Shown: positions 1-12,100, counted from the first letter of the stretch. The stretch is DNA of 64,000 bases from Teratosphaeria epicoccoides (GCA_021401465.1 JADDMT010000032.1:1-64000), one strand, 5' to 3'. Numbers and translations are program-made. The notes: generated by a model from the letters alone, not told the origin.

Positions 1-1210
1 GGAGTCAATCTTTTCCCGAGTTGTTCCTCCCGGGTTCCTCTGCCATTCCATCGTCCTCTAGCGATGGCGACACTCTAGTCGTATTGATCCGGGCTAGGGG
101 TGTAGCCGAGGCGTAGGGACACCCCTTAACTTGATGTCTAGACGCTCCGCAGCGGTAGCACAGGTTATTCTCCTAGCGTTTCTCTCTCTCCGTGGCGTCT
201 ACCTATCTGGCGCGTCGTTTCCCCCCGTTGTTTTGTCGGGGTCCTTTGCTGTCATATCGGTCTCCTGCGGTACGAGTCGGTGCCATGACTGTATCCCTAT
301 CCGCGTCTATTCAGGATCTAACTCTAGGGTTAGGCACTTGCATGGCAGCTGTAGGAATACCTTCAGAGTCCTTGTTCTTGTCTCTTAACTACCTCCTATA
401 GGCCGCCTTAAACTAGTCGGTTGCCTCGGAGTTTGTTATGACCCTTTTGACCTCCTCCGCAAACGCGTAGTAGTCCCCCTTGTCTCTCACGTTCGCCATG
501 TACATCCTGGCAGGGTTCGAAAACGAATTCTTAAGGTATCCGATCTTCGCGTCATCTGTCTACTAGTCTCCTCCTGCGGACAGCAGGAGTTCGTCGAATT
601 CCAGCTAGTGCTTGTGCCATAGTTAGCCTGCCGCGTGTCAGAGGTTCGTGAGCTGTTCCAGAGCTCTCGCCGTCTCGTTACTGTCCGCGAACACGGCCTC
701 GAGTTATGTGAGGAAAGCTTCGGGGTCCTTCGCTCTGTCTAGGCCTCCTTTCTCCTAGAAATGGCGCATCCGGGCGCGCTGGCGAGCGGGGAGGGTGTCG
801 TAGATCGTGTTCTAGTAATAATCCGCGCCTATCGGGGGTTTTACCCTAGAGCGCGCCCTAAACGAACTCCTAATACGGAGCAGGTAATCCCTAAACGATT
901 CGGCTTTTCCGTCCTACGTTAGTAGCCTCTATTCTCAGGGTACTGTTAGTTCTACAACAGAGTTCGCACGCGTTACTACGGCTAGCGTGTCTGCGAGGGT
1001 CTTTAGTAGCTCCTCCGACAGGACGCCCGGGTTCTGTCGCTGTCAGGACTCCGATTCATTTAACGCGGCCCTCGTGGCTGTTAGCTCGGCCATAATTTGC
1101 TGTTGCTAGGTGTGCATTCCCTCGACGACACGACGCATTTCTGCTAACGCTTCCTCGTTCGTGGATCCTTCGGACACTAGGGTTAATTAGCTAGGGGACG
1201 GCCTATCCAT
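1..1210 (-). mobile_element. RIP-decayed Ty3/gypsy-like retrotransposon gag (partial)
   Basis: Read on the minus strand from the ATG at 1210-1208, one frame stays aligned without an obvious indel down to the window edge but carries well over a dozen in-frame stops. The stops fall where a gag protein would have Gln or Trp, as expected when CAA/CAG or TGG become TAA/TAG/TGA. The recoverable protein has an acidic coiled N-terminus, a retrotransposon-gag-like central region (for example the stretch around IYDTLPARQRARM, then LEAVFADSNETARALEQL), and a C-terminal CCHC zinc knuckle (C-x2-C-x4-H-x4-C) at 119-160. Protease and polymerase would lie to the left, outside the window. RIP is the natural explanation, but only one copy is visible here. 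Non-functional. Confidence 0.85.
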
Positions 1211-1231
1211 GGTGAAATTGATCGTACTTAA

Positions 1232-1393
1232 TGTCACGGGTGAACAGCGTATACACAGGGGTTCATGTGGTATTCAACAAGTACGATGGGGAGAGAAGGA
1301 CTATCTGCCAGCTGTCCGGTCTTTTATAGCCGGCTTCGTCAGGGGTCGCACAGGCCCTAGCCTGTGCCAAGACTCAGGGCTTCGCCCTTCACA
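1232..1393 (-). repeat. Possible 5' LTR of the gag element
   Basis: Immediately upstream of gag (minus strand) lies a 162-bp segment that starts TGTGAAGG and ends GTGACA. It contains a TATA-like CTATAAAAG (around 1321-1330) at a plausible place for an LTR promoter. The TG...CA ends and the position fit an LTR. However, no second LTR is in the window, no convincing primer-binding site follows, and no target-site duplication can be tested, so the limits are tentative. Confidence 0.3.
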
Positions 1394-2390
1394 TTAAATA
1401 GGTATATCGCCGTTTGGTGATGTTTCAAATGCATAGTATTTTCGGATGAGCGCTATCACTCCTATCTATAATTTTCTGCAGTGGCTTGTAGTCACCACAT
1501 ACGCTACTGCGGTGTTCTCGTGATACAGGCTCGTCTTACATCGGACACCTTACCTCGCGACCAGTGGGACTCACCAAACAATACCATCTCACGAACCACA
1601 TCACCAATGACCTCGGACTAGCCCTAATTGCCTGATTTCAAGCAAATAGTACCAAAGCCAAGCTGGCAACCTTACCCTCGTCAGCTCTCTCCTTGGCTCA
1701 TTAGGATATTTGAGCTTGTCAATCTGAAACCCGGCCCAGGTGTCGTATTTGCCAGCCAGGTAGGTGACCTCAACTGAAACTGATACCTACAGTACCATGG
1801 CGAAGCTGTGGCGTCAGCAAGCAGTGCGTCAAAAATATCGATGGCTGACTGGTGGTGCTGTCATGGGAAATTTTCAGCGAGCTTGGCGGCGCTCGTTGAG
1901 CGCGCAGGACTTGTTGATGGTCGTCGCGATGGTCAAGTTTTCGTGCCGGAATGCTGCGGCACAGGTTGTTGATTGATGGTCCGTCGAGGGTAGAAGGTCC
2001 ATTGATTCAAGCGGGTGCGACGCGTTGCGCTGCGATTTGCTTGAGCGTTCGCAGACTGCCGCTTGAAGGCGCGGTCCACGCCGGCTCTGGAATCTTGCGC
2101 CTAGTCTTGCTTGCTGGAGCGTTCAGATGGCATCAGCAGCAGGGCACCATTGAAGCATGCATCGGCAATTGGAAATAGCGTGCATCGCGCCTTCTGTTGT
2201 TGTATCGGAGAGCCGCTTCTGAGACCATTCCAGTTTAGCATAGCTACATCTACCTCAGATAGAGAAGTCGGAGCGACTCACAAAGACACAATGTCAGCAG
2301 AAAGCTGCAAGGTCATATCTGCTCAATGGTACAGGTTACTGCACAAGCGCCCAAGCCCTGACATCTGCCCGGGCCCTAGCCTGTATACGC
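1394..2390. other. Intergenic, no gene recognised
   Basis: Between the retroelement and the microsatellite I see only short ORFs on both strands with no recognisable domain. A 13-base string, GGCCCTAGCCTGT, occurs in the putative LTR (about 1344-1357) and again near 2372-2385. That may be a solo fragment of the same repeat or chance. Confidence 0.5.
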
Positions 2391-2401
2391 AATGAAAGGA
2401 A

Positions 2402-2441
2402 CCTCAACATCATCAACAACATCAACGACAACATCATCATC

Positions 2442-2478
<37 letters not shown>
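2402..2478. repeat. CAA/CAT trinucleotide microsatellite
   Basis: Imperfect CAACATCAT-type repeats pass into a pure run of CAA/ACA triplets of about 35 bases. It lies about 540 bases downstream of the G-alpha stop codon and is not inside any supported reading frame. Confidence 0.9.
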
Positions 2479-3020
2479 GTCGGGTATGTCACTAGCCGCC
2501 AGCATAATCTCGCACCCTTCCGAGCAAAGAAAACGCCTGAATGCCTCATCCCTGTTGGGGACGAGCGCCCTGTGCGCCCAGCACCCCGCTAAACAAAGCA
2601 ATGTATGGAAATGCATTTTCACTCACTCCAGCGCGCGCTGCAGGAAACGTAGGTCCGGCCTCGTGTGCGGGTATCCCGAGGTCCTGCTTCCAGCATCGCG
2701 CTGTCTCTCAACTTTCAGCCACCAGACCGAAGGCTTTCGCAGCACTCTTCGTCATAGCCGCAGTCGATATGTCGGTCCTATCGCATGCTCAATCCTCGCA
2801 GCCTATGTATCCCTCAAGCTCCTATCCCAGAGCCGAAAGCCACTGTCAGTCACTGAATGCAGCAGACAGACAGCACGGCCGCCGACCTTAGATCGCCCAT
2901 GTCAAAATAGTAGTTCACACCGTGACTGCGTTCACGGATGCTATTTTGCTTTGTGGACCGCTTCGAAGCTGTTTAATGTTATCATGCACCAGTATCCAGT
3001 ATGTGCGCCACATTTCCTTG

Positions 3021-4189
3021 TCATATGAGACCGCACATCCGGAGATTCTCCTGGATGATAATGTCGTTGACAGCAGCCATCACAAATCGTATCTGCATTG
3101 TGTCCGTGGCACATGTGAAGTGGGTGTAGATCTGCTTGGTTGGGTGTTGGTTGAGCCTGCGAAATCTGTCAGCAACATTCTTCGATTCTATGGTAATGCA
3201 ATACATACGATACGAATCTGTTCAGGATGTAATCACATGCTGAGCCGTAATCTTGACCGCCCTCGTAGTCTGGGAAGTAGTTCTTCATTGGCGATACCGG
3301 CAGCTTCTCCTTAAAGCGGTCGATCTTATTGAGGAACAGGATAATGGAAGTCTTAGTAAACCACCTGCTGTTGCAGATTGAGTCGAAGAGCGTGAGAGCT
3401 TCTTGCATACGATTGACAGTTTCATCCTCAAACAGAAGCTGGTCATACTCGGAGATGGCCACCAAGAAGAGGATCGTGGTTACATTCTCGAAGCAGTGGA
3501 TCCACTTCTTTCGCTCTGAACGCTGACCACCAACGTCAAACATGCGGTAGGTCAGGTCGCCGATGATGAATGTGGTCTCTGTGATGCCGGTAGTCTTGAC
3601 ACGTGATCGGAGGACATCCTGATCTGACGGAATGTATGTGGGCGACGCGATGGTGTCGATGTTGTCAAAGTAGTACTTCGCGCTGTCGTTGAGCTGGTAC
3701 TCTCTGCTCCTTTGGAAGGCAGATTGCACGCCGGCATCGGCCCAGAGGGTCTTGATTGCGTTGCCCACCTCTGGAGGTAACACATCACCCTCGATTTGTG
3801 CTGGTTGCATGAAGATAGTCTGCACGTGATACTCAGCGCGCTGATCATCCAGTGGCAGCTCCAGACTCTCCATAGCCTCGAGTATGACACGCATTGACTG
3901 CACCGTATTGGAGAATATGATCTGAGTCAACTGTCAGTGTTTCGCTTTCCATGTACCGTTATAGTCTGGCTCTTACTTCTCTGAAGCTCTCCCTCTCGTC
4001 CCTTGAGTAGCCGCCCTCATGGATCAGCTTCATTTGCTTGAGAATCGTCGACTTCCCTGATTCACCGGCACCCAGTAGCAGCATCTTGATCTCGTTTCTG
4101 AGGTTCATTTTATCCCTCTTCAACTGGTTCTCGATCTCATCATTCCTCTGCTTCCCCTCCTTCGACTCTGAACTCTGACCACAGCCCAT
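3021..4189 (-). CDS. fadA: Heterotrimeric G-protein alpha subunit, group I (FadA/Gpa1 type)
   Basis: GTP-binding alpha subunit that relays receptor signals at the plasma membrane; in filamentous fungi this group controls growth, conidiation and pathogenicity. Three exons (4189-3977, 3921-3209, 3156-3021) with introns of 55 and 52 bases give 353 residues, the usual length for the family. Visible hallmarks are N-terminal MGCGQS (myristoylation at Gly2, palmitoylation at Cys3), the P-loop GAGESGKS at residues 40-47, the switch-I segment RSRVKTTGITE, DVGGQRSE, NKID, TCATDT and the C-terminal CGLI, whose cysteine is the pertussis-toxin-type site of Gi-like subunits. Nothing is missing, so it should be functional. 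Intron 2 joins FVS to LNQH, which restores the conserved helix exactly. The start has no competing upstream in-frame ATG of note. The neighbours give no functional link. Confidence 0.97.
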
Positions 4190-7100
4190 TCTGACGGCGT
4201 GGTGAGCGTGCGCTCAGTCCGTGTGGATGCGTGTCGGCACGAAAGTAGGTCGGCGCGTACCAGGGGAGAAAATATGTGCGACAGTGCGGTTGTGGTGGTT
4301 GTGGAGTATTCTGAAACTCGGCGACCTGCAAAGCGGCGTTAGTGCATGTAATTAAGCCGTGATTCGGCGTGCTTTGCCGTAATTGAGCAGCAGTTGCTGG
4401 CGATCGGCAAGTGGCAGTGATCTCTGTCGCGCTTGTGAAGGTACGTGCGTGTTCGATGCGGCTCGGTGGCCTGAATGATGCAGTCCCCACGCGCGATCAA
4501 TGTTCGAAGCGTGACGTGCTGGCTAATCTTGCTGCCGGGGGCTGGGGGTGCTGTCGCAGGTGCAACTTGCCTTTCGTGGGCTGTGCGCGGGCGAGGCGGA
4601 CTGTCTGCTGCACTGCTCGACTGTACCGTTGATTTGATAGCGCCGCTCGTGCAGTTCGAGGGCGCAGGTGAAGCTGCTAAAGCCTTGGCGGCTGATTGTA
4701 AGATGTTTCCTCTGCCAGCGCGTGTTAGTAAGGGTCCCCGTCCGCGACGGAAGAAGACGGCGGCGGCGGCGGATGGTGGTGGGGAGGCAGTCAATGGTCG
4801 CGGTCGCAGGTGCGAGCGGGCGACGGTTTTCTCGGGCGGCGCTGATTGGCACAGGCTGGCAGAAAGTGCTTGTCCGGGAAGGAAGGGAAACGCAGCTTTG
4901 ACTTTCGGGAGGCACGGTGGAGCTGACAGGGTCAGGTAAGAATCGTCGCAAATCAAGCTTGGCCAACTTTGCTTTGATGATCCAATGCAGGTCAGTGCAC
5001 CGGCGGCGTCGCGAGATAACACAACCGAATATCTTTTTTTATGATGTTGCGAGTGCGTCTACAGGCAGGCCACAAGGAGACTGACCGACGACATACGGGT
5101 GTGAAGGGACGGTGGCAAGGAGGAGAGTGGCTGGCACTCGTATATGCAGTGCAACTCGGGGCCACAGAAGAAAGGGAACCCCGACTGGCGAGGGGCTCTG
5201 TAGAGGCGTTTCTGCCCGTTGATCCTACTGGCCCCTGATTTGATGCGTTCACCAATGCCTACATGTGCCGTCGCCTTCTTGCAAGTTGTACGGGCCAACG
5301 GCGTACTGATTGATACAATACCCCTCTTGCCTGTCTCTCATGCAAGCCTGCTTCGGGATTCCCAGCAGCTTCGTCGTTTGATCAGGCAAATGCCGGCACC
5401 GACCTGCGGTCCAGCCCTACGCTTTGACAGAGAACCAATCACGCAGCGGTCCCTGACACATTCGAGAAGCAACACCCTCAGTATACCGACCCTTGAAAGA
5501 GCTGCCGGCCGCGAACACAACTGCAGATCAAAGCGCCTCAGACTTTCCACTCCCATCGGTCGGCTGGTATTTCAGCCAGGCGCCGCTGCCCCGGGACGAA
5601 GAGCCGAACTTGTGTCACTTCTGTTGAGCATCTTTTCAATCAATGTTTCAAGCGGCGACAGCGTCCATGGCATATTATTGACTCCGAGCGGCGAGAATGT
5701 ATAGCGCTATGTGTTTTATCATCACAGACAGTAGCGAGTACATGATTCAGCGCTACGCATTGAGTTTGCTTCAACGCACGACATTGCCGTTGGCCGCCCC
5801 CTGAGCTTGCGCTGCTTGACTCTTGGGTGCTCAAGGCAAGGTTGTGAGGAGTACACCGTGCCACACGGCAAACGAAGCGCGTTTCCCGTGAGCGTTTGTA
5901 ACGAATCACACCACATAGGATTGCAACCGACTGCGTGAAGTGCTATCGATGACCTCCTCAACGGCGGCTGAGAAGCTGGCAAGTGAGATTCGTGAGAGCA
6001 ATAATAAGGCGATCGCCCACTGCAGCTAGGAATCCTTACCGGACAGGGTCGTTTCCGCGCCGCTCACTGGGACTCCACTGTCTATGCAACCACGCAAGGG
6101 AAATGAAACGTACGAAGCATTTCGACAATGGGCATGACAGTGACCAATCAAAGCGCGTCACCTGCTACTCTAATATTAGCAAGAGCACCGTGAGACGTAC
6201 AAATGCAAGCCGCCGCAGCGACGCTCCATGCCATCGAGATAACCAGATCGTAATCGAGAGACAACATTGCGACATCATCAACGGCTCGTTAAAGCCTAAT
6301 CGTGGTCCATTTTCACAAGACAATCTGTTTCAATAATATCACACGATCGAGCGTACTGTTGCATGCATTGTTCCCAGCACCGCCGCCTTATATGCTGGCC
6401 CGCAGTAGTGCAGCAAAACCCATCACAGCAGGCCCGTAGCACCAGGCCCTCCTTTCTTCCACATTTGTGCATCAACGCCCCCCTCCCCGGCCCAAGGCCT
6501 GCACGGCATACGCAGCCCAATACTAATAAAGAGATATGTTCGAGAACCCGAAGTCTGTAAAGTAAGGTGCAATGACCTTTTCTGCAGACGTGCATGCATG
6601 TGTTAGGTACTACTGCCTCGGTTAAGCGCGAAGGGATGAGCACTGCTGCACTTCTGTTGTAGAAGACTGGCCGAGTGGGTATGTACTGAATCCGTACTGA
6701 GGGCCGCTGCATGCTTGTCGTTTTTGAGCCTTGTTTCAGCGCACGGAGACCCGGCTGTTTTGGGCTAGAGAAATGCGTGCAATACGTGCAGGGAACATGA
6801 CACGGTGCGGCTCCCTACGTCTTAAGCATTTTTATTCCTTGTCAGTGGAAGCAACAGTCATTTCACCACCAAGAAGCAGGCAGTCATGTCAAGGAACAGG
6901 GACACAAGTCGCACTCCGCCGAATCAACCACTCGACCGCTTCACAGCACATTGTGAAGTGGCTTCCGCCCTCTTTCCAATCTCTCATATATACATTACGA
7001 ATATCAAACGGCCACATTATACACCGGATCTCCTCTCGGGCTGCTACAATATCTATGCCTCTGCATCCGAGTGACTCTTCATCTCCCTGCCCTGTTCAGA

Positions 7101-7391
7101 AACAGCCCGGCTGGAGTATCCATGAGTATATGCGCGAACAAAATGGGTATGAACGGCACTCGATGGGTTCGGCCTCAAACATTCAAATGGCCTGGCGAAA
7201 GCCCGAACGTCATCAAATGCTCTTCTTCTCGCTCCCAAAACTCCTGTGCCGATTCTTGTGCACGAACATGCGCGATTGTAACGTGCTTGGCTCAAGTATG
7301 TCAAACATGTACGCCTGCTGAGACGCTGTGATAAAGTACACTCTGGTCCGGTACAGTGGCATGGCTGCCGGAAATGTCAAACTCTGCTGGT
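4190..7391. other. Long intergenic region upstream of fadA and downstream of the LIM gene
   Basis: About 3.2 kb without a recognisable gene. Many ORFs of 60-160 codons exist on both strands but none shows a domain or typical fungal composition. A GGC/GGA-rich triplet stretch lies near 4755-4780. The part next to fadA is C/T-rich on the coding strand and probably carries its promoter and 5' UTR. I see nothing else definite. Confidence 0.5.
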
Positions 7392-10031
7392 CTATGGTTG
7401 CTGCATCATCATCATGCCAAGTCTCGTGGTTCGTCGCTCGGCCATTAACGCTTTTCGATCGTGAACGCCTAAGCCTCCGGCTCCAGGTCCCGCGAGCCTG
7501 GCCTGGCCACGCATGGCAGCCAGCGCATGTCGTTCGCAGTAAACCTTGCCGCTTATCTCGAAATAGTCATTGTTCAATACCTGGCGACAATCGTGGCAAG
7601 TGAGGCATCTCGGATGGAACTTCCTGTCGCCTCCGCCAGAAGTGCTGGAAGTGGTCTCCAGATATTGGCCTTCGATACCACGGTTGCAGCCATGGCACAT
7701 GGAACCGTTCTTTTCATGGTAATGCTGCTCGCAGTATGGCTGGTTATCAATGACGTAGAAGTCGGCAGTGGTGAATGGCCGCTCGCAAGTGCGGCACGTA
7801 AAGCAGGCCTTGTGCCAACGACCTGTCAGGCGACCGTCCGCGGCTTTCACGGACTTGCCTTCAATAACTTTATTGCAGCCTCTGCAGGTAGCACGCGCAC
7901 TGGTGCTGCGTCGCGCAAGCGGCGTCTGGCTTTTCGCTGACCCTTGCGGCACAGGTGGTGGTGTTGGCATTGACTGTGGTGGCAAGAATGGGCGCATAGC
8001 ATCATTGCCTGGACTGTTCTTCCTTGGCGACGTTGATTGCGCGCTGCTCTTCGACACGAATGCCTGGAACTGAGGCAGAGGAGGTTGCTGGTAGCCGCCT
8101 GTTTTGAGCCGAGAAGATGCGGTTGATGCAGCATTCGACTTCGATCTGACTCTCTGCACAGGTCGCGAAGAGTCAGCTCGGTATGAATCGTGGTCATTCT
8201 GTTGCCGAGGGACTGCGAGCGGAGCGATGGCTCGTTCGCGAGCTGAAGATGGATCAGGAGTCGTCTGTGTGCGCGTCAAAGATGGCATGGTTTCTTCTGG
8301 AGGCTGCCACAGCGGCCGGATACCCTGCATAGCGGGATCCATGGGTGATTCCATGGGTGATACAAATGCCGCGGGCATTGTCACTTGTGGCGATTCGGTA
8401 GGTGTCGCGGACGCAGACTTCTGGGGCGGCGACGTCAGCCTCGCAAAATTACTTGGCGGTGGCGATCTTTTTGCAGGCTGTTCGGCTCTCATGCCCGGCG
8501 TGGGCAGCTGGCTCTTGACGTTCAGACCTCCTACGCGCATGCTATCATCGGCCACGCCATATGTGTGTGAATCGTAGCTGAGAGGCGAGAAAGCATCGAC
8601 GCTGCTTGCCGCACTTCCTACTGGACTCGGACCACTACTGCTTCCGATGTCCGTCGAGGGCACCGAGGATGTCACGGAGGAGCCAGAGCCAGTAGGTGTG
8701 TGCCGCCCTTCCAATCGATGCTCCTGAACTGGTTTGGGCACAGGCGGTGCATCCTCAAGTCGAGGATCCACGCGTGATGAACTCCTGCTTTGACTTCGCG
8801 ATCGTGTTCGAGGAATCTGAGATGGGACTGACGCAGCGGCTCTGTTGAGGGGAGGCCGGATGTTCGCACCACGAATTTCTGGCTCCGTGGGTGCCTTGCG
8901 CAGCGTCTGCGGAGCTGCTGGCTCATCAATGCTCCTTTGCGATAGTGGAAAGGTTTGGCTGCGATCGGGGCTCCTGTGCGGCACCGGTGGCTGAGGAGAA
9001 GAGAAGATTGAAGGCACTTCCACAACAGGATCCATAACAGGTGTCGAGCCCATTTTCTCTAGAAAGTCCGGCGGCAGCACTTCGTCTGAGGGCCTTTGAG
9101 GCCTTGGCGGTGGCGCCTTCTTCTGAGGCTGTATGTCTGGCCTCGAAAATTTTGACGTTGAATCTGCTCTTTGCCTTTGTGTTGAATGCGATGTGCCAGG
9201 CCGCACTGCGGGTTCATCCGGCATAGCCTCGCTTGGTATAGGCGGTAGCTCTTGATTCGCTCTGATGCTGGCCAGACTTGGTCGTCGTCTGTCCATTGAA
9301 GTCCTAGACGAGACGTCCGGCTGACTGGGACGACTCTTGCCTGCTGCCATATCCTGAGGCCTTCCATCGGCTCCTGACCTCGACTCCTTTCCCGTGCTGC
9401 CCCGTGATGGCGCTCTGTCGCTCAGCGCCGGCGTGTTGCGGCCATTGCTTGTCCCAGGCCTGCTTCCAGCACTTGGAGCCTTTGGAGCTGTAGGAAAGGG
9501 AGGGAAGGCACAGTCCAGATTGGCTGACATCTCTGGACTTGGCGGCCTAGGATCCCACAATCGAGGCGTTGGACTTGTCATGCTGCGAATGGGCGGTGGT
9601 CTACTAGTTCCATTGCTGCTCGCTGATCGGGTGCTCAGTGCTGGGGACATTGGCGACCCCGAGCGCGAAGGTTTGGGTGCCAGAAATGGCTGATTTGCAG
9701 CGTCTGGGTTGATTCGAGGCGGTGGGGCGCGCGTAGCTTTGGGTGCAGCCATCGAGGTGTGATTGTTGCTGAGAGTTGGTGCTCGCACGCGCGTGTGAGG
9801 CGGCGGTGCAGATTGACTCTGGCCCAAAGGTGATGGTGTGTGTACTCCATTCGCATTCATCTGGCGTAATGTGAAAGGGTTCGTCAGATGTGGAGCTTGG
9901 GTTTTCGGAGCGGATGCTTTGTTGCAATCGTGGTCGCCCATAGCCGCAATCTCAATCTCTTCTCCGCATTGTGAACACTTGATCGCCGGCAGAAAGCTCG
10001 CCGGCCTTCCCAGTGTTGCTGCCAGCGACAT
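7392..10031 (-). CDS. LIM-domain protein with paxillin-like C-terminus
   Basis: Single-exon gene for 879 residues. The N-terminus (MSLAATLGRPASFLPAIKCSQCGEEIEI, then MGDHDC) carries a small Cys/His motif that I associate with this fungal LIM family. Residues about 40-700 are Pro/Ser/Arg-rich and look disordered, with many SP and PPP motifs. Two LIM zinc fingers follow: LIM1 about 716-772 (CRGC...HKACFTCRTC...YCEQHYH) and LIM2 about 779-835 (CHGC...HPRCLTCHDC...YCERH), with all zinc ligands present. LIM proteins of this kind (fission yeast Pxl1, Aspergillus PaxB) organise actin and Rho signalling at growth sites; assignment to that exact orthologue is inference. The ATG is the first in frame and the ORF is intact. 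Confidence 0.9.
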   Translation of the reverse strand: MSLAATLGRPASFLPAIKCSQCGEEIEIAAMGDHDCNKASAPKTQAPHLTNPFTLRQMNANGVHTPSPLGQSQSAPPPHTRVRAPTLSNNHTSMAAPKATRAPPPRINPDAANQPFLAPKPSRSGSPMSPALSTRSASSNGTSRPPPIRSMTSPTPRLWDPRPPSPEMSANLDCAFPPFPTAPKAPSAGSRPGTSNGRNTPALSDRAPSRGSTGKESRSGADGRPQDMAAGKSRPSQPDVSSRTSMDRRRPSLASIRANQELPPIPSEAMPDEPAVRPGTSHSTQRQRADSTSKFSRPDIQPQKKAPPPRPQRPSDEVLPPDFLEKMGSTPVMDPVVEVPSIFSSPQPPVPHRSPDRSQTFPLSQRSIDEPAAPQTLRKAPTEPEIRGANIRPPLNRAAASVPSQIPRTRSRSQSRSSSRVDPRLEDAPPVPKPVQEHRLEGRHTPTGSGSSVTSSVPSTDIGSSSGPSPVGSAASSVDAFSPLSYDSHTYGVADDSMRVGGLNVKSQLPTPGMRAEQPAKRSPPPSNFARLTSPPQKSASATPTESPQVTMPAAFVSPMESPMDPAMQGIRPLWQPPEETMPSLTRTQTTPDPSSARERAIAPLAVPRQQNDHDSYRADSSRPVQRVRSKSNAASTASSRLKTGGYQQPPLPQFQAFVSKSSAQSTSPRKNSPGNDAMRPFLPPQSMPTPPPVPQGSAKSQTPLARRSTSARATCRGCNKVIEGKSVKAADGRLTGRWHKACFTCRTCERPFTTADFYVIDNQPYCEQHYHEKNGSMCHGCNRGIEGQYLETTSSTSGGGDRKFHPRCLTCHDCRQVLNNDYFEISGKVYCERHALAAMRGQARLAGPGAGGLGVHDRKALMAERRTTRLGMMMMQQP

Positions 10032-11671
10032 TGTGAACGACCCTTCCTCGCGCGAGTACCTCTCGAGCTCCCTTTTGCTTTTGACAATGTCAACATGAAC
10101 TCCCTGCCCCGACCATTACTTGGTGCGCGCGCCGCAACCTTGCCAGACACTGTTTCCAGGGGACGGTTTTTCTCGCGTACTGGCCTTATGGCTTCGTATA
10201 TCCCAGACCCGAGACTCGGCTCCTCCTGAGCGCGGTGAAGATTGTGTATTGTATTATGGTATTACAGTAGGGACAGTCGGCGGGAAAGAGACGTGAGAAC
10301 GCGTTCAAGGAAACGGTTGGAGCATTGCAAGCGCCGAGACCACAATGGGTGTGTTACGTTAAGATTGAGGATGACAGAAGCAGGACCTTCCACGAGCCGT
10401 GATTGAAGTCAAGCTGCCAGCGCTTGGGAGAGTCCGGCCTGGATCGCAGACCCGAGCTCTGTGTGTGGACGCGCGACCAGTGCACTTGTGAAATGAATGT
10501 TGATCCATGCACGCCCCTGGCATGCGAGCGTTTGGTCCGCTGGATTGGTGGAAAACATGCGGACAGCTTGAGCCATCACTCCACATGTGCCATACCTGAT
10601 CGAATCACAGCGTACCTTGTGGTCCGCACTATTGATCCACACCAGCACACAAAGCCAGCAGCATTAAACACCTTATCCTCCCCCCTCATGCCCCTGTGAC
10701 AACAAGCCTTGGTGATTGATTCCCGTTGAAGCGCCGTTGCCCTGCAGTCGTGAAAAGAAGGTTGGGTCTGGCCGTTGGGCGAGAGTGGCCCATCCAACCA
10801 AGCTTCTTGAGCCAGACCCAGTCTATCTCGCGGAAATGAAGAGCTTCACTGCTTCATCGAAATCAGAAGAACATCAACTTCCCTACGACGTGACGAGCCA
10901 AGACTAAGCACGCAAGCGCCGCGTCACCCTCATGTTCCGAGCAACAACGATGACCGTCTTGCTAGGCACGCACGGGTCCCTTTCCATGGCAAGCAAAGAC
11001 CGCAGGAAGTTATATATCATCCATCTCATCCATATTCGCGCAATTTGTACTTCTGCGCACAACAGAAGGTAAGCAATATGGCCTCCCGGCCTGAGCATGT
11101 GATGCCAAGTATCCCGGTTATGGATCATCACTTTTCTCTACATGCAAACACCGCTTCGACGATAGATTGAGCAGCCCATTATTCATTATTTGCCACAGCA
11201 CCTGCAGAGCAGCAACAACCACCGCTTCAGAACCCAGCTTTGACCAACCTGACAGTGCCACATAGTCTCCTACCCATTGCTATCAAAGCAATCGTTTCCC
11301 ATTCCCCCGGTCGCGCTGCCTTTGAGATCCACACTTTTTCCGTGCCGACTCGAGATCCCGAGGAACTGACAGTAGCAGTCTTCAACAACCTGAGGCGGCC
11401 CCGGAGTCAGCAACCGGCCACGATAAGGATGGCAAGACAAATGTCGCCTAGTACATAGCCTCTGATCAGGCCATGCGAACTGGCCTTCCGTCATGACTCA
11501 AGAGAGGATGTCTGTGTGGTATAAAATCGTGGAGTTCGGATCAGGTTGTTTCTCTTGGCAGCAAGGGCTAGCACTATTTGGAACATCACGGGCGAAACAT
11601 GCATTTAAAACCAGCCGGAACGAGACTAGCTTTCGAAGGAGCTTGCTCTTGGCTCGTTGCAATCGCCCTTT
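10032..11671. other. Intergenic, probable promoter of the LIM gene
   Basis: About 1.6 kb with no recognisable protein-coding potential. The first 200 bases are pyrimidine-rich on the minus strand and likely contain the LIM gene 5' UTR. No RNA gene, repeat or terminator could be identified. Confidence 0.5.
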
Positions 11672-12100
11672 TCAGCACAGTCGAGTAACAGTGCCAGTAC
11701 ACTCTGGCCTGCCGCGTGGGCTCCTCGTGGACTGTGAGGTTGTAGGCCCTCTACAGTCCGTTTTCAAGACAGGATTACAAACGTGATCGTAAAGAGGGAC
11801 ACCTGGTGCTTCACGCAGACTTGTACTGTCCAATGAGAGCCGTCGAACGCCTTTACCCTCCTGCTCGACAAGGGATCGATGGGCAATGTTCCACACCGTC
11901 TCGTACTGCGTTCTCACGGAGAAGGTTGCTGTGCACTCACTTGACAAAGATGGCCGCTCGTCACGAAGCAACGTCCGTTGAAGCAGCACAGCAGCTGCGA
12001 ATCCCAAGCATGCATGAAAATCTTTTCGGAGCACAATAATGAGCTCATAAGTCATAGCTAATAGCAACGCGACTAAGCCGCCCAATACCCAGTCCAACAT
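11672..12100 (-). CDS. Uncertain small membrane-anchored ORF
   Basis: An open frame of 142 codons begins with a strong hydrophobic helix (WVLGGLVALLLAMTYELIIVL, residues about 4-24), then a second apolar stretch (FAAAVLLQ). After residue about 55 the composition becomes arbitrary, and a GTGAGT donor-like site occurs there (near 11942), so the real gene may be spliced or may not exist. No family recognised. It lies convergent to nothing and 139 bases downstream of the polygalacturonase stop on the same strand. Confidence 0.25.
   Translation of the reverse strand: MLDWVLGGLVALLLAMTYELIIVLRKDFHACLGFAAAVLLQRTLLRDERPSLSSECTATFSVRTQYETVWNIAHRSLVEQEGKGVRRLSLDSTSLREAPGVPLYDHVCNPVLKTDCRGPTTSQSTRSPRGRPECTGTVTRLC

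Noticed and set aside
2372..2385. 13-base match to the putative LTR
   Set aside because: Too short to call a solo LTR fragment without a genome-wide comparison.
4475..5022. Long GC-rich ORFs upstream of fadA (154 aa plus, 227 aa minus)
   Set aside because: GGC-repeat composition and overlap on opposite strands without motifs point to chance open frames.
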